Origin: Limoniibacter endophyticus
GTDB lineage: Bacteria; Pseudomonadota; Alphaproteobacteria; Rhizobiales; Rhizobiaceae
NCBI RefSeq assembly: GCF_014652835.1
Contig: NZ_BMZO01000003.1
Span: forward strand, 334,076 to 398,075
Length of the DNA stretch: 64,000 nucleotides
Reading direction: 5' to 3'
The position numbers and the translations under genes are program-made. This document shows positions 17,789-26,709 of the stretch, one piece after another. Each line of letters opens with the position of its first letter. Within the stretch, counting starts at the first letter, position 1. Under the pieces are notes generated by a model. It worked only from the letters and a program-made list of their open reading frames with translations, ran no database searches and was not told the DNA's origin.

Positions 17789-18915
17789 CATTGCCTGATA
17801 TTGACGAGGCCTATCTGCTTGGACAATTGCGTATGCTTTTGTCCATCGACAGCCCGACAGGCTATACCGATAGCGTCGTGCGTCATGTCAGCCGAGAACT
17901 GGAGCGGCTCGGCCTGACTGTCGAGCTGACGCGCCGCGGGGCGATCAGAGCGATTCACAAGGGTGGCGTCAGCGAAGGCGCACGTGCCGTTGTCGCTCAC
18001 GTTGATACGCTGGGCGCGCAAGTCAAGTCCATCAAGGAGAACGGGCGGCTGGAACTGGTGCCGATTGGCAACTGGTCTTCACGCTTCGCCGAAGGCGCGC
18101 GAGCCACGATCTATGCAGAGATCGGCAATTTTCGCGGAACGATCCTGCCGCTGAAGGCCTCTGGGCACACTTTCAATGACGAGGTGGACACGCTCCCTGT
18201 TTCGTGGCGCACTGTGGAACTGCGCATTGACCAGATCACCAGTTCGAAACTTGAAACGCAGGCGCTTGGAATAGAGATTGGCGATATCGTTGCCATTGAT
18301 CCGCAGCCGGAATTCCTCGACAGCGGTTTTATCGTCTCGCGACATCTGGACGACAAGGCAGGTGTCGCCGCCATGCTGGCCGCAATAGAGGCGATGGAGC
18401 GCCATGGTTGCGGCACCGAAGTCGACCTACACTGGCTCTTCACTGTTGCGGAGGAAGTGGGCGTAGGCGCGTCCTCCATCGTAGCGCCGGAAGTTGCCGC
18501 GTTGATTTCGGTGGATAATGGCACGACGGCACCTGGGCAGAACTCGTCGGAGTTCGGTGTTACCGTCGCAATGGCCGATCAGACAGGTCCTTTCGATTAT
18601 CATCTGACGAAGAAGCTCACTTCGCTCTGTCGCGATCATGGCATTGCTTATCAGAAGGATGTGTTCCGGTATTACCGGTCCGACAGTGCCGCTGCCATCG
18701 TTGCGGGACATGACATAAGAACCGCGCTGATTACCTTCGGCGTCGATGCCTCGCATGGCTATGAGCGTATTCATCGTGATGCGCTGGTTTCGGTGGCGCA
18801 ACTCATTATCGCCTATGCCACCAGTCCGATCGAGATCAAACGCGACGCGCAGGAAATGGCGGGACGTGAAGATTTCACTCATCAGCCAGTCGTTCCTCAA
18901 GGGTCGAGCCGCTAG
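17785..18915 (+). CDS. M42-family peptidase of the NAGGN osmoprotectant system
   Basis: A 376-residue M42 (glutamyl aminopeptidase-like) metallopeptidase, the standard third gene of NAGGN operons. Metal-binding and catalytic blocks are VVAHVDTLG, HLDDKAGVAAMLAA (Asp of the bridging site) and TVAEEVGVGAS (general base Glu and its neighbour). Its start overlaps ngg by four bases, so the three genes are translationally coupled. It may hydrolyse the osmolyte or a precursor when osmotic stress ends; that role is inferred, not shown by sequence. Confidence 0.9.
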   Translation: MTLPDIDEAYLLGQLRMLLSIDSPTGYTDSVVRHVSRELERLGLTVELTRRGAIRAIHKGGVSEGARAVVAHVDTLGAQVKSIKENGRLELVPIGNWSSRFAEGARATIYAEIGNFRGTILPLKASGHTFNDEVDTLPVSWRTVELRIDQITSSKLETQALGIEIGDIVAIDPQPEFLDSGFIVSRHLDDKAGVAAMLAAIEAMERHGCGTEVDLHWLFTVAEEVGVGASSIVAPEVAALISVDNGTTAPGQNSSEFGVTVAMADQTGPFDYHLTKKLTSLCRDHGIAYQKDVFRYYRSDSAAAIVAGHDIRTALITFGVDASHGYERIHRDALVSVAQLIIAYATSPIEIKRDAQEMAGREDFTHQPVVPQGSSR

Positions 18916-18989
18916 CTCCGAGAAAGACGCTATCCCGTCTACCCGGGTCCGGACCGGCAGGAGTCTCGATGATAAGTAGCTGAAATTTT

Positions 18990-19012
18990 AACTTGACGGT
19001 TGAAATCAAGTT
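18990..19012. promoter_or_regulatory. Perfect IRO-type (RirA) iron box before exbB
   Basis: AACTTGA and TCAAGTT form a perfect 7-bp inverted repeat around a 9-base spacer, giving the TGA-N9-TCA pattern predicted as the iron-responsive operator of RirA in Rhizobiales. It lies 53 bases upstream of the exbB start, where it could control the exbB-exbD-tonB operon by iron. Confidence 0.65.
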
Positions 19013-19064
19013 CAAAAAGCGCTTAAGACCTCCTCAGCGAAAACTTGACTTGGAAGGATTGGAT

Positions 19065-20105
19065 ATGTCCGGCAACAAGGCAGATATACGTCTGAGGCTG
19101 CAGAGGGCGCTTCTCCATTCCATTCCTGCACTGGTTCTGGCAGGTTTCGTGAGTACTGCGGCTTTTGCACAAGATGCACAGTCGCAGACGCAGAACCAGG
19201 CGCCTGCGCTCGCCGAGCCTACACAAACGCAATCGGCCACTCCGCCAGCAGCCCAACCAGTTGAACCTGAAACTCAGCCTGCAGCGCCGCAGCAGACGCC
19301 CGCGCCAGCTGTTTCCGAGGCGGCCCCTGTTCAAAATGAATCCGCGCAAGGCCCTGTCGATGTCGCGCAACCGGGCGAAGTTCCTGCGGAAACGCTGCCG
19401 CATGATCTTTCGCCCTGGGGCATGTTCATGGCTGCCGATTGGGTGGTCAAGGGGGTCATGATCGGTCTGATCATTGCTTCGTTGCTTACCTGGACTATCT
19501 GGCTTGCCAAGAGCCTTGAGATTGCCGCCGCGAAGATCCGCATCGGCAAGGTACTCCGCGTCGTCGAAGATGCGCGCAGCCTCCAGGATGCCACGGAAAC
19601 GCTGGCCGGATCGCGTGGTACGGGCGCAATCATGATAAAGGCGACCAACGAGGAAGTGGATCTGTCACGCGGCGCTTTATCGAAAGCTGGCGCCGAGGGC
19701 TTGAAGGAGCGCGTAACCTCGCGCCTTTCGCGCATCGAAGCCTTTTCCGGTCGCAAGATGACGAAAGGCACCGGTATTCTGGCCACCATAGGCTCCGTTG
19801 CACCGTTCGTGGGGCTTTTTGGTACCGTCTGGGGCATCATGAATTCCTTCATCAGCATCTCTGAAGCGCAGACGACCAATCTCGCTGTTGTTGCGCCAGG
19901 TATCGCCGAAGCCCTTCTTGCAACCGCCATCGGACTTGTCGCGGCCATCCCCGCCGTCGTGTTCTATAATGTTTTCGCCCGCTCGATTGCCGGCTATCGT
20001 CACACGATGGGTGATGTATCGGCTGCAATTGAGCGCCTGGTCAGTCGCGACCTGGACTATGGCGCCTACACGCATAGTCAGCGCGTTTCGGTAGCTGCGG
20101 AGTAA
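19065..20105 (+). CDS. exbB: Biopolymer transport protein ExbB
   Basis: ExbB, 346 residues, the proton-conducting partner that energises TonB. The start at ATG 19065 has AAGGA upstream; the longer frame begins with TTG inside the iron box. A signal peptide (about 1-37, ending AAFAQ) and a Gln/Pro/Ala-rich periplasmic stretch (38-135) precede the three-helix MotA/TolQ/ExbB core. The core includes TIGSVAPFVGLFGTVWGIMN and IAEALLATAIGLVAAIPAVVFYN. This cleaved periplasmic extension is typical of alphaproteobacterial ExbB. It is the first gene of exbB-exbD-tonB. Confidence 0.95.
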   Translation: MSGNKADIRLRLQRALLHSIPALVLAGFVSTAAFAQDAQSQTQNQAPALAEPTQTQSATPPAAQPVEPETQPAAPQQTPAPAVSEAAPVQNESAQGPVDVAQPGEVPAETLPHDLSPWGMFMAADWVVKGVMIGLIIASLLTWTIWLAKSLEIAAAKIRIGKVLRVVEDARSLQDATETLAGSRGTGAIMIKATNEEVDLSRGALSKAGAEGLKERVTSRLSRIEAFSGRKMTKGTGILATIGSVAPFVGLFGTVWGIMNSFISISEAQTTNLAVVAPGIAEALLATAIGLVAAIPAVVFYNVFARSIAGYRHTMGDVSAAIERLVSRDLDYGAYTHSQRVSVAAE

Positions 20106-20110
20106 GCGTC

Positions 20111-20581
20111 ATGGCGGGAAGCCTGAAACATAGCAGCGACAATGACGACATGGTGGAAAGCCACGAGATCAACGTGACGCCGTTCATCGACGTCATGCTC
20201 GTTCTCCTTATTATCTTCATGGTGGCCGCACCGCTGGCTACTGTCGATATCAATGTCGATCTGCCTGCCTCGACCGCAACGCCGGCGCAGCGTCCGCCTG
20301 AACCCCTGTATCTCACGGTGAAGCCGGATCTGACGCTTTCGGTCGGCAATGACGCCGTTGCCCGCGAAACCATTCAGGCACAGCTCGACGCCGCAACCGG
20401 TGGTGACCGCGAAGCGCGCATCTTCCTGCGCGCCGACAAGACGGTGGCCTATGGCGATCTCATGGAAGTTATGAATCTTCTTCGGACTGCTGGTTATCTC
20501 AAGATCGCGCTGGTCGGTCTCGAAGGTGGAGGCACGCCTGAGCCGGCGCAAGGTCCGACCCCACAGCCGACGCAGAATTGA
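20111..20581 (+). CDS. exbD: Biopolymer transport protein ExbD
   Basis: ExbD, 156 residues: a short cytoplasmic start, one transmembrane helix with the essential Asp in NVTPFIDVMLVLLIIFMV, and a periplasmic domain. Together with ExbB it forms the motor that harvests the proton gradient. The C terminus is a Pro/Gln-rich tail. The start lies 5 bases after exbB with GGAG upstream. Confidence 0.95.
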   Translation: MAGSLKHSSDNDDMVESHEINVTPFIDVMLVLLIIFMVAAPLATVDINVDLPASTATPAQRPPEPLYLTVKPDLTLSVGNDAVARETIQAQLDAATGGDREARIFLRADKTVAYGDLMEVMNLLRTAGYLKIALVGLEGGGTPEPAQGPTPQPTQN

Positions 20582-20589
20582 GGGCAGGG

Positions 20590-21534
20590 ATGAGTGGCAA
20601 TACGGATAGCAGCCATGCGCAATTGCGGCGAAGCCATCGCGTAAGAAACACTATCCTTTGGACAGTTGCTGCCGTCCTGGTCGTCGTCGCCCATGCGGGC
20701 GCTGCTTATTATGGTCTGCTGAACCGATCGCAGGAACCGCTCGACGCACCCCAGGCGGTCATTATCGATCTGGAACCAGTGGATGCCAGCGAAATCGATA
20801 TCGCCCAGCAGGATACGGCTGACGAAGCCATGAGTGCGCCGGAAGAACCGCAGCCCGTCGAGGAACCGACGCCTGCACCGCCTGAAGAAGTTGTCGAACC
20901 GGAGTCCGAACCGGAACCTGAACAGGTCGAGCCGGAACCGCAGCCACAACCCGAGCCCGAAGAGGTGCAGGAGCCAGAACCTGAGCCGGAGCCGGTGGAG
21001 GAAGTAAATCAGGATCTTGCCATGTTGCGGGATGCCGAGGTCCCGTTACCGGTGGCGCGCCCCGAGCCGCCGCGTGAGCGCCCACGTCCGGTGGAACGCA
21101 GGCAGGCTGTGCGCGAGGAGGTAAAGCGTCAGGAAACACGCAAGCCGGTTGAGCATAAGCAAGAGCGTCCCCGCCAGGTTGACGAACGCCCGCGCACCGT
21201 TCGCCAGGCGGAGCAGGGGCAGAACCAGAATGCGCGTCAGCAGCGCGCCTCACGCGCAAACCAAGTTTCGCCGCGCCGCTACTATGGCCGGCTTGTGTCT
21301 CATCTCAGGAAATTCAAGAAAAGTGCCGGTAATGCGCGGGGTGAGACGATGGTTCGTTTCAGTATCGACGCAAATGGTCGGGTGCTTTCAGCATCCGTCG
21401 GACGCTCATCCGGATCCCCAACACTTGATCAGGCGGCGCTGGCAACGGTCCGCAATGCCTCGCCGGTACCAGCGCCACCTGAAGGTGTTAGCCGCAGCTT
21501 CAACGTTCCCATCGATTTCCGCAGGGGAAGATAA
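20590..21534 (+). CDS. tonB: Energy transducer TonB
   Basis: TonB, 314 residues. A single N-terminal transmembrane helix (about 23-45) is followed by a long Pro/Glu-rich spacer (about 80-140) that spans the periplasm. An Arg-rich linker and the C-terminal TonB fold (about 225-314, YYGRLVSHLRKFKKSAG and GETMVRFSIDANGRVLSASVGRSSG) complete it. I prefer the ATG at 20590 over the TTG at 20578, as GGGCAGGG lies just upstream. It ends the operon before a terminator and powers outer-membrane siderophore or haem receptors not seen in this window. Confidence 0.92.
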   Translation: MSGNTDSSHAQLRRSHRVRNTILWTVAAVLVVVAHAGAAYYGLLNRSQEPLDAPQAVIIDLEPVDASEIDIAQQDTADEAMSAPEEPQPVEEPTPAPPEEVVEPESEPEPEQVEPEPQPQPEPEEVQEPEPEPEPVEEVNQDLAMLRDAEVPLPVARPEPPRERPRPVERRQAVREEVKRQETRKPVEHKQERPRQVDERPRTVRQAEQGQNQNARQQRASRANQVSPRRYYGRLVSHLRKFKKSAGNARGETMVRFSIDANGRVLSASVGRSSGSPTLDQAALATVRNASPVPAPPEGVSRSFNVPIDFRRGR

Positions 21535-21541
21535 CAAATGG

Positions 21542-21572
21542 ACGGGATGTCGCGGTCATCCCGTTGCTTTTT
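21542..21572 (+). terminator. Intrinsic terminator after tonB
   Basis: ACGGGATG / CATCCCGT form a perfect 8-bp stem with a 7-base loop, followed by TGCTTTTT. It begins 7 bases after the tonB stop. Confidence 0.85.
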
Positions 21573-21620
21573 CTGTGTTAGGGAATACGCCTGTATCACT
21601 ACGAGAAGCAGGTTGTATGT

Positions 21621-22412
21621 ATGGTTAGACCCGACGACGGAAGAGAAGAAAGTGCGCTTCGCCTGAAATTGCGCCAACTCTATCATGGCACGACGCCTGC
21701 CGCGCAGCGGTTCCAGCTCGCCATTCTCATCGTCGATATAGCGATTATCGCATTCTTTGTCGTGTCGCCCGTGTTGCGCGACATGAAGAGTTTCCTCTGG
21801 ATCGATTATTCGGTGGCGGCGCTCCTCACGCTCGACATCGTCGCGCGCATCTATGTAGCTTCCGACCCGATGAAGCGCCTGCGGCAATTACCTTTCCTGG
21901 TAGATATCTTCATTCTGGTGACTCTGCTTTTCCCAGAATCCTTCGCGAACTGGGGATTCTTGCGTATTCTGCGCCTCTGGACGCTTTCCTACACTGGCAT
22001 GTTATGGCGACCGCTCGAACGTAACGGCTTGGCCGAGTGGAGGGACACGGCCCGCGCAGTGACGAACCTTGTTACCTTCCTGCTCGTCGTCTCCGGTTTC
22101 GTCTATACGAGCTTCTTTCGTAGCAATCCGGGCTTTGAAGGCTATATCGACGCGCTTTACGTTACAGTAGCTACCGTAACTACGACCGGTTTCGGCGACA
22201 TCGTTCTGCCCGGCATATGGGGCAAGACAATTGCCATCATTACCATGTTGGTCGGCATCTCGCTCTTCGTTCGATTGGCGCAGGCGTTGTTTCGTCCGAC
22301 AAAGGTCTTCTTTCCTTGTCCGAGATGCGCCCTGCAACGTCATGACCCGGACGCCGTACATTGCAAAGCTTGCGGTGAACTCCTGAAAATACCCGATTAT
22401 GGCGACAGCTGA
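21621..22412 (+). CDS. Voltage-gated-type potassium channel with C-terminal zinc ribbon
   Basis: A 263-residue membrane protein of the voltage-gated ion channel superfamily. Helices run over about 32-50, 60-80, 90-106, 150-165 and 200-225, with the pore loop ATVTTTGFGDI at 184-194 (TTGFGD selectivity filter, a variant of TVGYGD). Few charged residues mark an S4-like segment (RILRLW, 115-120). After the last helix comes an unusual soluble tail with Cys233, Cys236, Cys248 and Cys251 in a CPRC-x11-CKAC zinc-ribbon arrangement. It is convergent with the Lrp gene and abuts it without a gap. The conducted ion is inferred to be K+. Confidence 0.85.
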   Translation: MVRPDDGREESALRLKLRQLYHGTTPAAQRFQLAILIVDIAIIAFFVVSPVLRDMKSFLWIDYSVAALLTLDIVARIYVASDPMKRLRQLPFLVDIFILVTLLFPESFANWGFLRILRLWTLSYTGMLWRPLERNGLAEWRDTARAVTNLVTFLLVVSGFVYTSFFRSNPGFEGYIDALYVTVATVTTTGFGDIVLPGIWGKTIAIITMLVGISLFVRLAQALFRPTKVFFPCPRCALQRHDPDAVHCKACGELLKIPDYGDS

Positions 22413-22874
22413 TCAGATCGGGATAGGTCGCTGTTCTTCAATGGCTTCCATCGCGAAATAGGACGTGACGGATTCGAGATCAACCTTCTCGATCAGCCGC
22501 TGATAAACCGTGTCATAATTGGCCATGTCGCGCGCCACGACCTTCAGCATATAATCATACTCGCCGCCAATCCGATAGAAATCCACCACCTGTGGCAGAC
22601 TGGAAACGAGGTTGCGGAATTGTTCGAGCCAGCTCTTCGAATGATGGCGCGTCTTGATCATCATGAAAACGACCAGGCCAAGCCCCAACCTTTCGCGGTC
22701 GAGCCGTACCGTGCGCCCCTTTACGAAACCCTTTTCTTCCAGGATGCGCAGACGCCGCCAGCATGCGTTCTGCGACAACCCGACCTGTTCTGCCAGATCA
22801 CGTTGTGACAGCGACCCGTCCACCTGAAGAGCGCGCAAAATCCGCGCGTCAAACTGATCGATATTTTTGCTCAT
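22413..22874 (-). CDS. Lrp/AsnC-family transcriptional regulator
   Basis: A 153-residue Lrp/AsnC regulator: an N-terminal winged helix (SQRDLAEQVGLSQNACWRRLRILEEKGFVKG) and a C-terminal RAM ligand-binding domain (about 70-150). The start at ATG 22874 (MSKNIDQFDARIL) matches the family; the frame remains open 27 codons further. It is divergent from a class V aminotransferase-fold gene, 107 bases apart, and probably controls it in response to an amino acid. Confidence 0.9.
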   Translation of the reverse strand: MSKNIDQFDARILRALQVDGSLSQRDLAEQVGLSQNACWRRLRILEEKGFVKGRTVRLDRERLGLGLVVFMMIKTRHHSKSWLEQFRNLVSSLPQVVDFYRIGGEYDYMLKVVARDMANYDTVYQRLIEKVDLESVTSYFAMEAIEEQRPIPI

Positions 22875-22880
22875 TATTCG

Positions 22881-22890
22881 ATCATATGAT
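22881..22890. promoter_or_regulatory. Palindrome ATCATATGAT before the Lrp gene
   Basis: A perfect 10-bp A/T-rich palindrome lies 7-16 bases upstream of the Lrp start, over its expected ribosome site. It could be an autoregulatory site, and no better ribosome site is seen. Confidence 0.3.
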
Positions 22891-22981
22891 AGAAAATTGA
22901 TGCTTGTAAGGCAGAATATATCACAAAAATCATCGGATTGAAGTGTCAAGATCATCCCGGCACCTAACGCGGGGAATCACG

Positions 22982-24562
22982 ATGTTCGATGGCTTCAAAA
23001 ACACGCTGCAATGCGAGGATTTGATCGAGCGCCTGCGCGCCGGCGTAATCGGCGAGGGCGTTTCCATCGACGGGCCGGCGGGACCGCGGAAGCTGGTCTA
23101 TGCCGATTATGTGGCATCAGGCCGCGCCCTCCAGCAAATAGAGCAGTTCGTGATGGAACATGTTTTGCCCTATTACGCAAACAGTCACACCGAGGCCTCT
23201 TTTTGCGGTGCGCAGATGACGCGCATGCGCGCAGCCTCACGCCAGGCGATCGCAGACGACCTGGGAGCTGGCGATGATTGCAGCGTTATTTTCGCGGGAT
23301 CGGGCGCGACTGCCGGCATGAACAAGCTCGTTTTGCTGCTCGACATTCCCGGTCGCATTGCGCGCGGGGAAAAAGTTGCGGTGCTTTCCGGTCCTTATGA
23401 GCATCATTCCAATATTCTGCCTTGGCGCGAATGCGGTGCGCCATTGTTTGAGATCCCCGAATGTGCGGGAGGCGGACCTTGCCTGGACCACCTCGAGCGC
23501 AAGCTGAAGTCGTTGGAAGGCCACGATCTTGTCATCGGTACATTTTCTGCGGCCTCCAATGTGACTGGCATTGTCACGGACACCGATGCCGTGTCGCGTA
23601 TCCTCAAACGGTATGGTGCGGTTGCAATCTGGGATTACGCGGGGGGCGGACCGTATATGCCAATGCAGATGCGGAGCGGCACGGATTGCGCAAGGGATGC
23701 GATCGTCTTTTCGCCGCATAAATTTCCGGGTGGACCTGGCGCGAGCGGCGTCCTGATGCTGCGTAACGAGATTGTCCGCATTCACCGTCCCACAATGCCG
23801 GGCGGAGGATCGGTCACCTTCGTTTCCCCTTGGGACCATGATTATTCAAGCCGGATCACCGCGCGCGAGGAAGCGGGTACACCCAATGTTATCGGCGACA
23901 TCCGGGCAGGGCTGGCACTGATGATCAAGCACGCGATTGGCCAGGATTTTATCGATTCACGCCATGCCGAGCTTCGAGTAAAGGCTCTGAACGGCTGGGC
24001 GGATAATCCGCGGCTGGAACTGCTCGGTAATCTGGAGGCAGAACGTCTGCCGATCTTTTCGTTCCGGGTGCGCGATGAGCAAGGCAATTACGTGCATCAC
24101 CAGCTTTTCACACGTATGCTCAGCGACTATTACGGCGTGCAGGCGCGTGGCGGTTGCGCCTGTGCCGGCCCGTACGCACACCGCTTGCTGAACATTGATG
24201 AAGATGCATCGAGCACCATTCTGGCGGCCATACGCTCAGGACTGGAAATGGAAAAACCGGGTTGGGTGCGGCTGAATTTCAGCTATCTTGCTTGCGACGA
24301 GAAAGCGGATTTCATCATCGCGGCAGTCAACGATCTGAGCCTACGGGCTACTGAGTTGGCCTCGAAGTACGACTTTGATCCGGCGACGGCCCGCTTCCGC
24401 CATCGCGAAATACTCGCCGCAGCTGAACAGTCAGCGGGCCAGAAGCTGGAAGACCAGTGCCAGCCAGAGCAGGAGGGTGGCGAACAAGCCGATCATGAAG
24501 ATCGGCTGGCGGCGGCTCAGGCGATTGGCGCCCAGGTGGACAATGGCATGCGCCACGCGTGA
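22982..24562 (+). CDS. Class V aminotransferase-fold PLP-dependent enzyme
   Basis: A 526-residue PLP enzyme of the class V aminotransferase/cysteine-desulfurase fold. The Schiff-base Lys lies in VFSPHKFPGGPGASG. AGSGATAGMNK, the EHHSNILPWRE block and a distinctive ARGGCACAGPYAHRLL segment are present. The start ATG 22982 has GGGGAA 7 bases upstream. It is divergent from an Lrp regulator. It is not a typical IscS/SufS, and the reaction is unknown; amino-acid or sulfur-compound metabolism is likely. The last 44 codons run into the coding region of the convergent MAPEG gene and are rich in Gln/Glu, so the tail may be a late read-through extension. Confidence 0.8.
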   Translation: MFDGFKNTLQCEDLIERLRAGVIGEGVSIDGPAGPRKLVYADYVASGRALQQIEQFVMEHVLPYYANSHTEASFCGAQMTRMRAASRQAIADDLGAGDDCSVIFAGSGATAGMNKLVLLLDIPGRIARGEKVAVLSGPYEHHSNILPWRECGAPLFEIPECAGGGPCLDHLERKLKSLEGHDLVIGTFSAASNVTGIVTDTDAVSRILKRYGAVAIWDYAGGGPYMPMQMRSGTDCARDAIVFSPHKFPGGPGASGVLMLRNEIVRIHRPTMPGGGSVTFVSPWDHDYSSRITAREEAGTPNVIGDIRAGLALMIKHAIGQDFIDSRHAELRVKALNGWADNPRLELLGNLEAERLPIFSFRVRDEQGNYVHHQLFTRMLSDYYGVQARGGCACAGPYAHRLLNIDEDASSTILAAIRSGLEMEKPGWVRLNFSYLACDEKADFIIAAVNDLSLRATELASKYDFDPATARFRHREILAAAEQSAGQKLEDQCQPEQEGGEQADHEDRLAAAQAIGAQVDNGMRHA

Positions 24563-24850
24563 CAGCGCGAACATCCACGCGGCGATCAATGCAAACAGCG
24601 AAACACCGCCAGTGGCAAAGAGCGCCAGGCACAGGACGTAAAACAGCACCGGCAGTTCGAACTGGTTGGACAGATTATTGGCTACTGTGCGACTGAGCTC
24701 CGGCTCCCCGGCCTCACGACCGCGGAAGTCGCCAGCCCTGGCCTGACCAGCACGTATGGCGGCAACGCGTCGCTTGAGGAGCAGGCTGTAGATGCAGAAG
24801 GTGAGCGCCATCTGCAAAATCATAGGCCAGAAAATCAGATACTGGTTCAT
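24431..24850 (-). CDS. MAPEG-family membrane protein
   Basis: A 139-residue four-helix membrane protein of the MAPEG family (relatives of microsomal glutathione transferase). The family segment FELPVLFYVLCLAL is clear, with further helices at the N terminus and at about 85-135. The start ATG has GGAGAG upstream. Its last 132 bases overlap the 3' end of the convergent aminotransferase gene. The substrate is unknown. Confidence 0.82.
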   Translation of the reverse strand: MNQYLIFWPMILQMALTFCIYSLLLKRRVAAIRAGQARAGDFRGREAGEPELSRTVANNLSNQFELPVLFYVLCLALFATGGVSLFALIAAWMFALSRVAHAIVHLGANRLSRRQPIFMIGLFATLLLWLALVFQLLAR

Positions 24851-24884
24851 TGCGCTCTCTCCGCAGGATTATCGATAGGCTTAT

Positions 24885-24912
24885 GACAAAAAAACCGGCC
24901 ATGATAGCCGGT
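24885..24912 (-). terminator. Terminator of guaB
   Basis: Read on the minus strand, ACCGGC-loop-GCCGGT (6-bp stem, 7-base loop) is followed by TTTTTTTGTC. It lies 34 bases after the guaB stop and before the MAPEG start, so it ends guaB transcription. Confidence 0.75.
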
Positions 24913-24945
24913 CTTCTCGTTGCTATGCGGATATGGACAGGCCGG

Positions 24946-26448
24946 TTACAGGCCGCCCGGATAGTTGGGGCTTTCGCGGGTAATCGCGACATCATGCGTG
25001 TGGCTTTCACGCAAGCCTGCATTGGAGATGCGAACGAAGGTTGCTTTGTCGCGGAAATCGGTGAGATCCTTGCCACCGACATAGCCCATGGCAGCACGCA
25101 GACCGCCGGCGAGCTGGTGAAGTACAGCCCCGACTGGACCCTTGTATGGCACCTGGCCTTCAATGCCTTCCGGAACGAGCTTCAGCGTGTCACGCACTTC
25201 CGCCTGGAAGTAGCGGTCTGCCGAACCGCGCGCCATCGCGCCGACCGAACCCATGCCGCGATAGGCTTTGAACGAACGTCCCTGGTGCAGATAGACCTCG
25301 CCCGGGCTTTCATCCGTACCAGCGAGCAGCGAACCGACCATGGCGGCTCCGGCGCCGGCGGCCAGCGCCTTGGCGAGGTCGCCGGAGAACTTGATGCCGC
25401 CATCGGCAATGATGGAGATGCCATGCTTGTCGGCGGTTTCAACTGCCGACATAATGGCCGAAAGCTGCGGCACGCCCACGCCTGCAACGATACGCGTGGT
25501 GCAGATCGAGCCTGGGCCGATGCCAACCTTGACGGCGTCCGCGCCAGCGTCGATCAGTGCCAGTGTGCCATCGGCGGTCGCCACATTGCCCGCCATGATG
25601 CGAACAGAGTTGGACAGCTTCTTGGCGCGTGTCACGGCATCGAGAACGCGTTGCGAATGACCGTGCGCTGTGTCGATGACCAGAAGATCAACACCCGCGT
25701 CGATCAGGCGCTCGGCGCGCTCGAAACCATCATCACCCACGCTGGTGGCAGCAGCAACGCGCAGCCGGCCTTGAGCATCCTTGGCCGCGTTCGGATTGAG
25801 CTGCGATTTCTCTATGTCCTTGACCGTTATGAGACCGACGCAATTGCGGTCCTTGTCGACGACGAGCAATTTCTCGATGCGGTGCGTGTGCAGGAGGCGT
25901 TTTGCCTCGTCCTGCGAAACGTTTTCCGTCACCGTGATGAGATTCTCATGCGTCATCAACTCGCGCACTTTCTGGCGCGTGTCGGAGGCGAACCGCACAT
26001 CGCGATTGGTGAGGATGCCGACCAGCTTGCCTGGACGCTGACGCGCGGGGTCGGCATTCTCAACGACCGGAATCCCCGAAATGCCGAAATGCTTCATCAG
26101 TTCGAGTGCTTCGGCGAGCGTTGCTTCCGGGTCTATGGTCACCGGATTGACGACCATGCCGCTTTCGAACTTCTTGACCTGGCGCACCTGCTCGGCCTGG
26201 GCGATCGGTTCGAGATTGCGATGGATGACGCCAATGCCGCCAGCCTGCGCCATGGCGATGGCTAGACGACCTTCCGTAACCGTGTCCATGGCAGCGGAAA
26301 GAATCGGCAGGTTCAATTCGATGTCGCGGGCAATCGTAGTGGAAATATTGGTCTGGCCGGGCATGACCTCGGAGTGGCCGGGCTGAAGCAGCACATCGTC
26401 AAAGGTGAGCGCCGTTGGGCCGGTTATCGATTCGATGATGCTTGCCAT
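24946..26448 (-). CDS. guaB: Inosine-5'-monophosphate dehydrogenase GuaB
   Basis: IMP dehydrogenase, 500 residues, the first committed step of GMP synthesis (IMP + NAD+ to XMP). The catalytic loop [17 protein letters not shown] holds the active Cys, and the Bateman module of two CBS domains (about 95-215) interrupts the barrel as usual. The flap region [10 protein letters not shown] is present. I chose ATG 26448 ([11 protein letters not shown]) because AAAGGA is 8 bases upstream; another ATG two codons earlier is too close to it. The gene is alone on the minus strand. Confidence 0.97.
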   Translation of the reverse strand: MASIIESITGPTALTFDDVLLQPGHSEVMPGQTNISTTIARDIELNLPILSAAMDTVTEGRLAIAMAQAGGIGVIHRNLEPIAQAEQVRQVKKFESGMVVNPVTIDPEATLAEALELMKHFGISGIPVVENADPARQRPGKLVGILTNRDVRFASDTRQKVRELMTHENLITVTENVSQDEAKRLLHTHRIEKLLVVDKDRNCVGLITVKDIEKSQLNPNAAKDAQGRLRVAAATSVGDDGFERAERLIDAGVDLLVIDTAHGHSQRVLDAVTRAKKLSNSVRIMAGNVATADGTLALIDAGADAVKVGIGPGSICTTRIVAGVGVPQLSAIMSAVETADKHGISIIADGGIKFSGDLAKALAAGAGAAMVGSLLAGTDESPGEVYLHQGRSFKAYRGMGSVGAMARGSADRYFQAEVRDTLKLVPEGIEGQVPYKGPVGAVLHQLAGGLRAAMGYVGGKDLTDFRDKATFVRISNAGLRESHTHDVAITRESPNYPGGL

Positions 26449-26709
26449 TGCCATTCCTTTGAAAAAAGAGTGATGGCGCGAACACTTGATCAGAGCCGCG
26501 TCGTAATTGTTTTCCCTTGCAGGATTGGCACCGGCTCGTAACACGTCTTTGACGAATTGGAAATAAAAAAGATATGGTGTGGATGCATGACTGCACCGCT
26601 AAATCTGGTGGTGCTGCATTATTCCGATAACCGGAAACCGATTGTCGAAAGCGCCGCACCCGGAAGTCTCGGTGACCGCCGGATGCAACACTGACGTCTT
26701 GGCAGGCTA

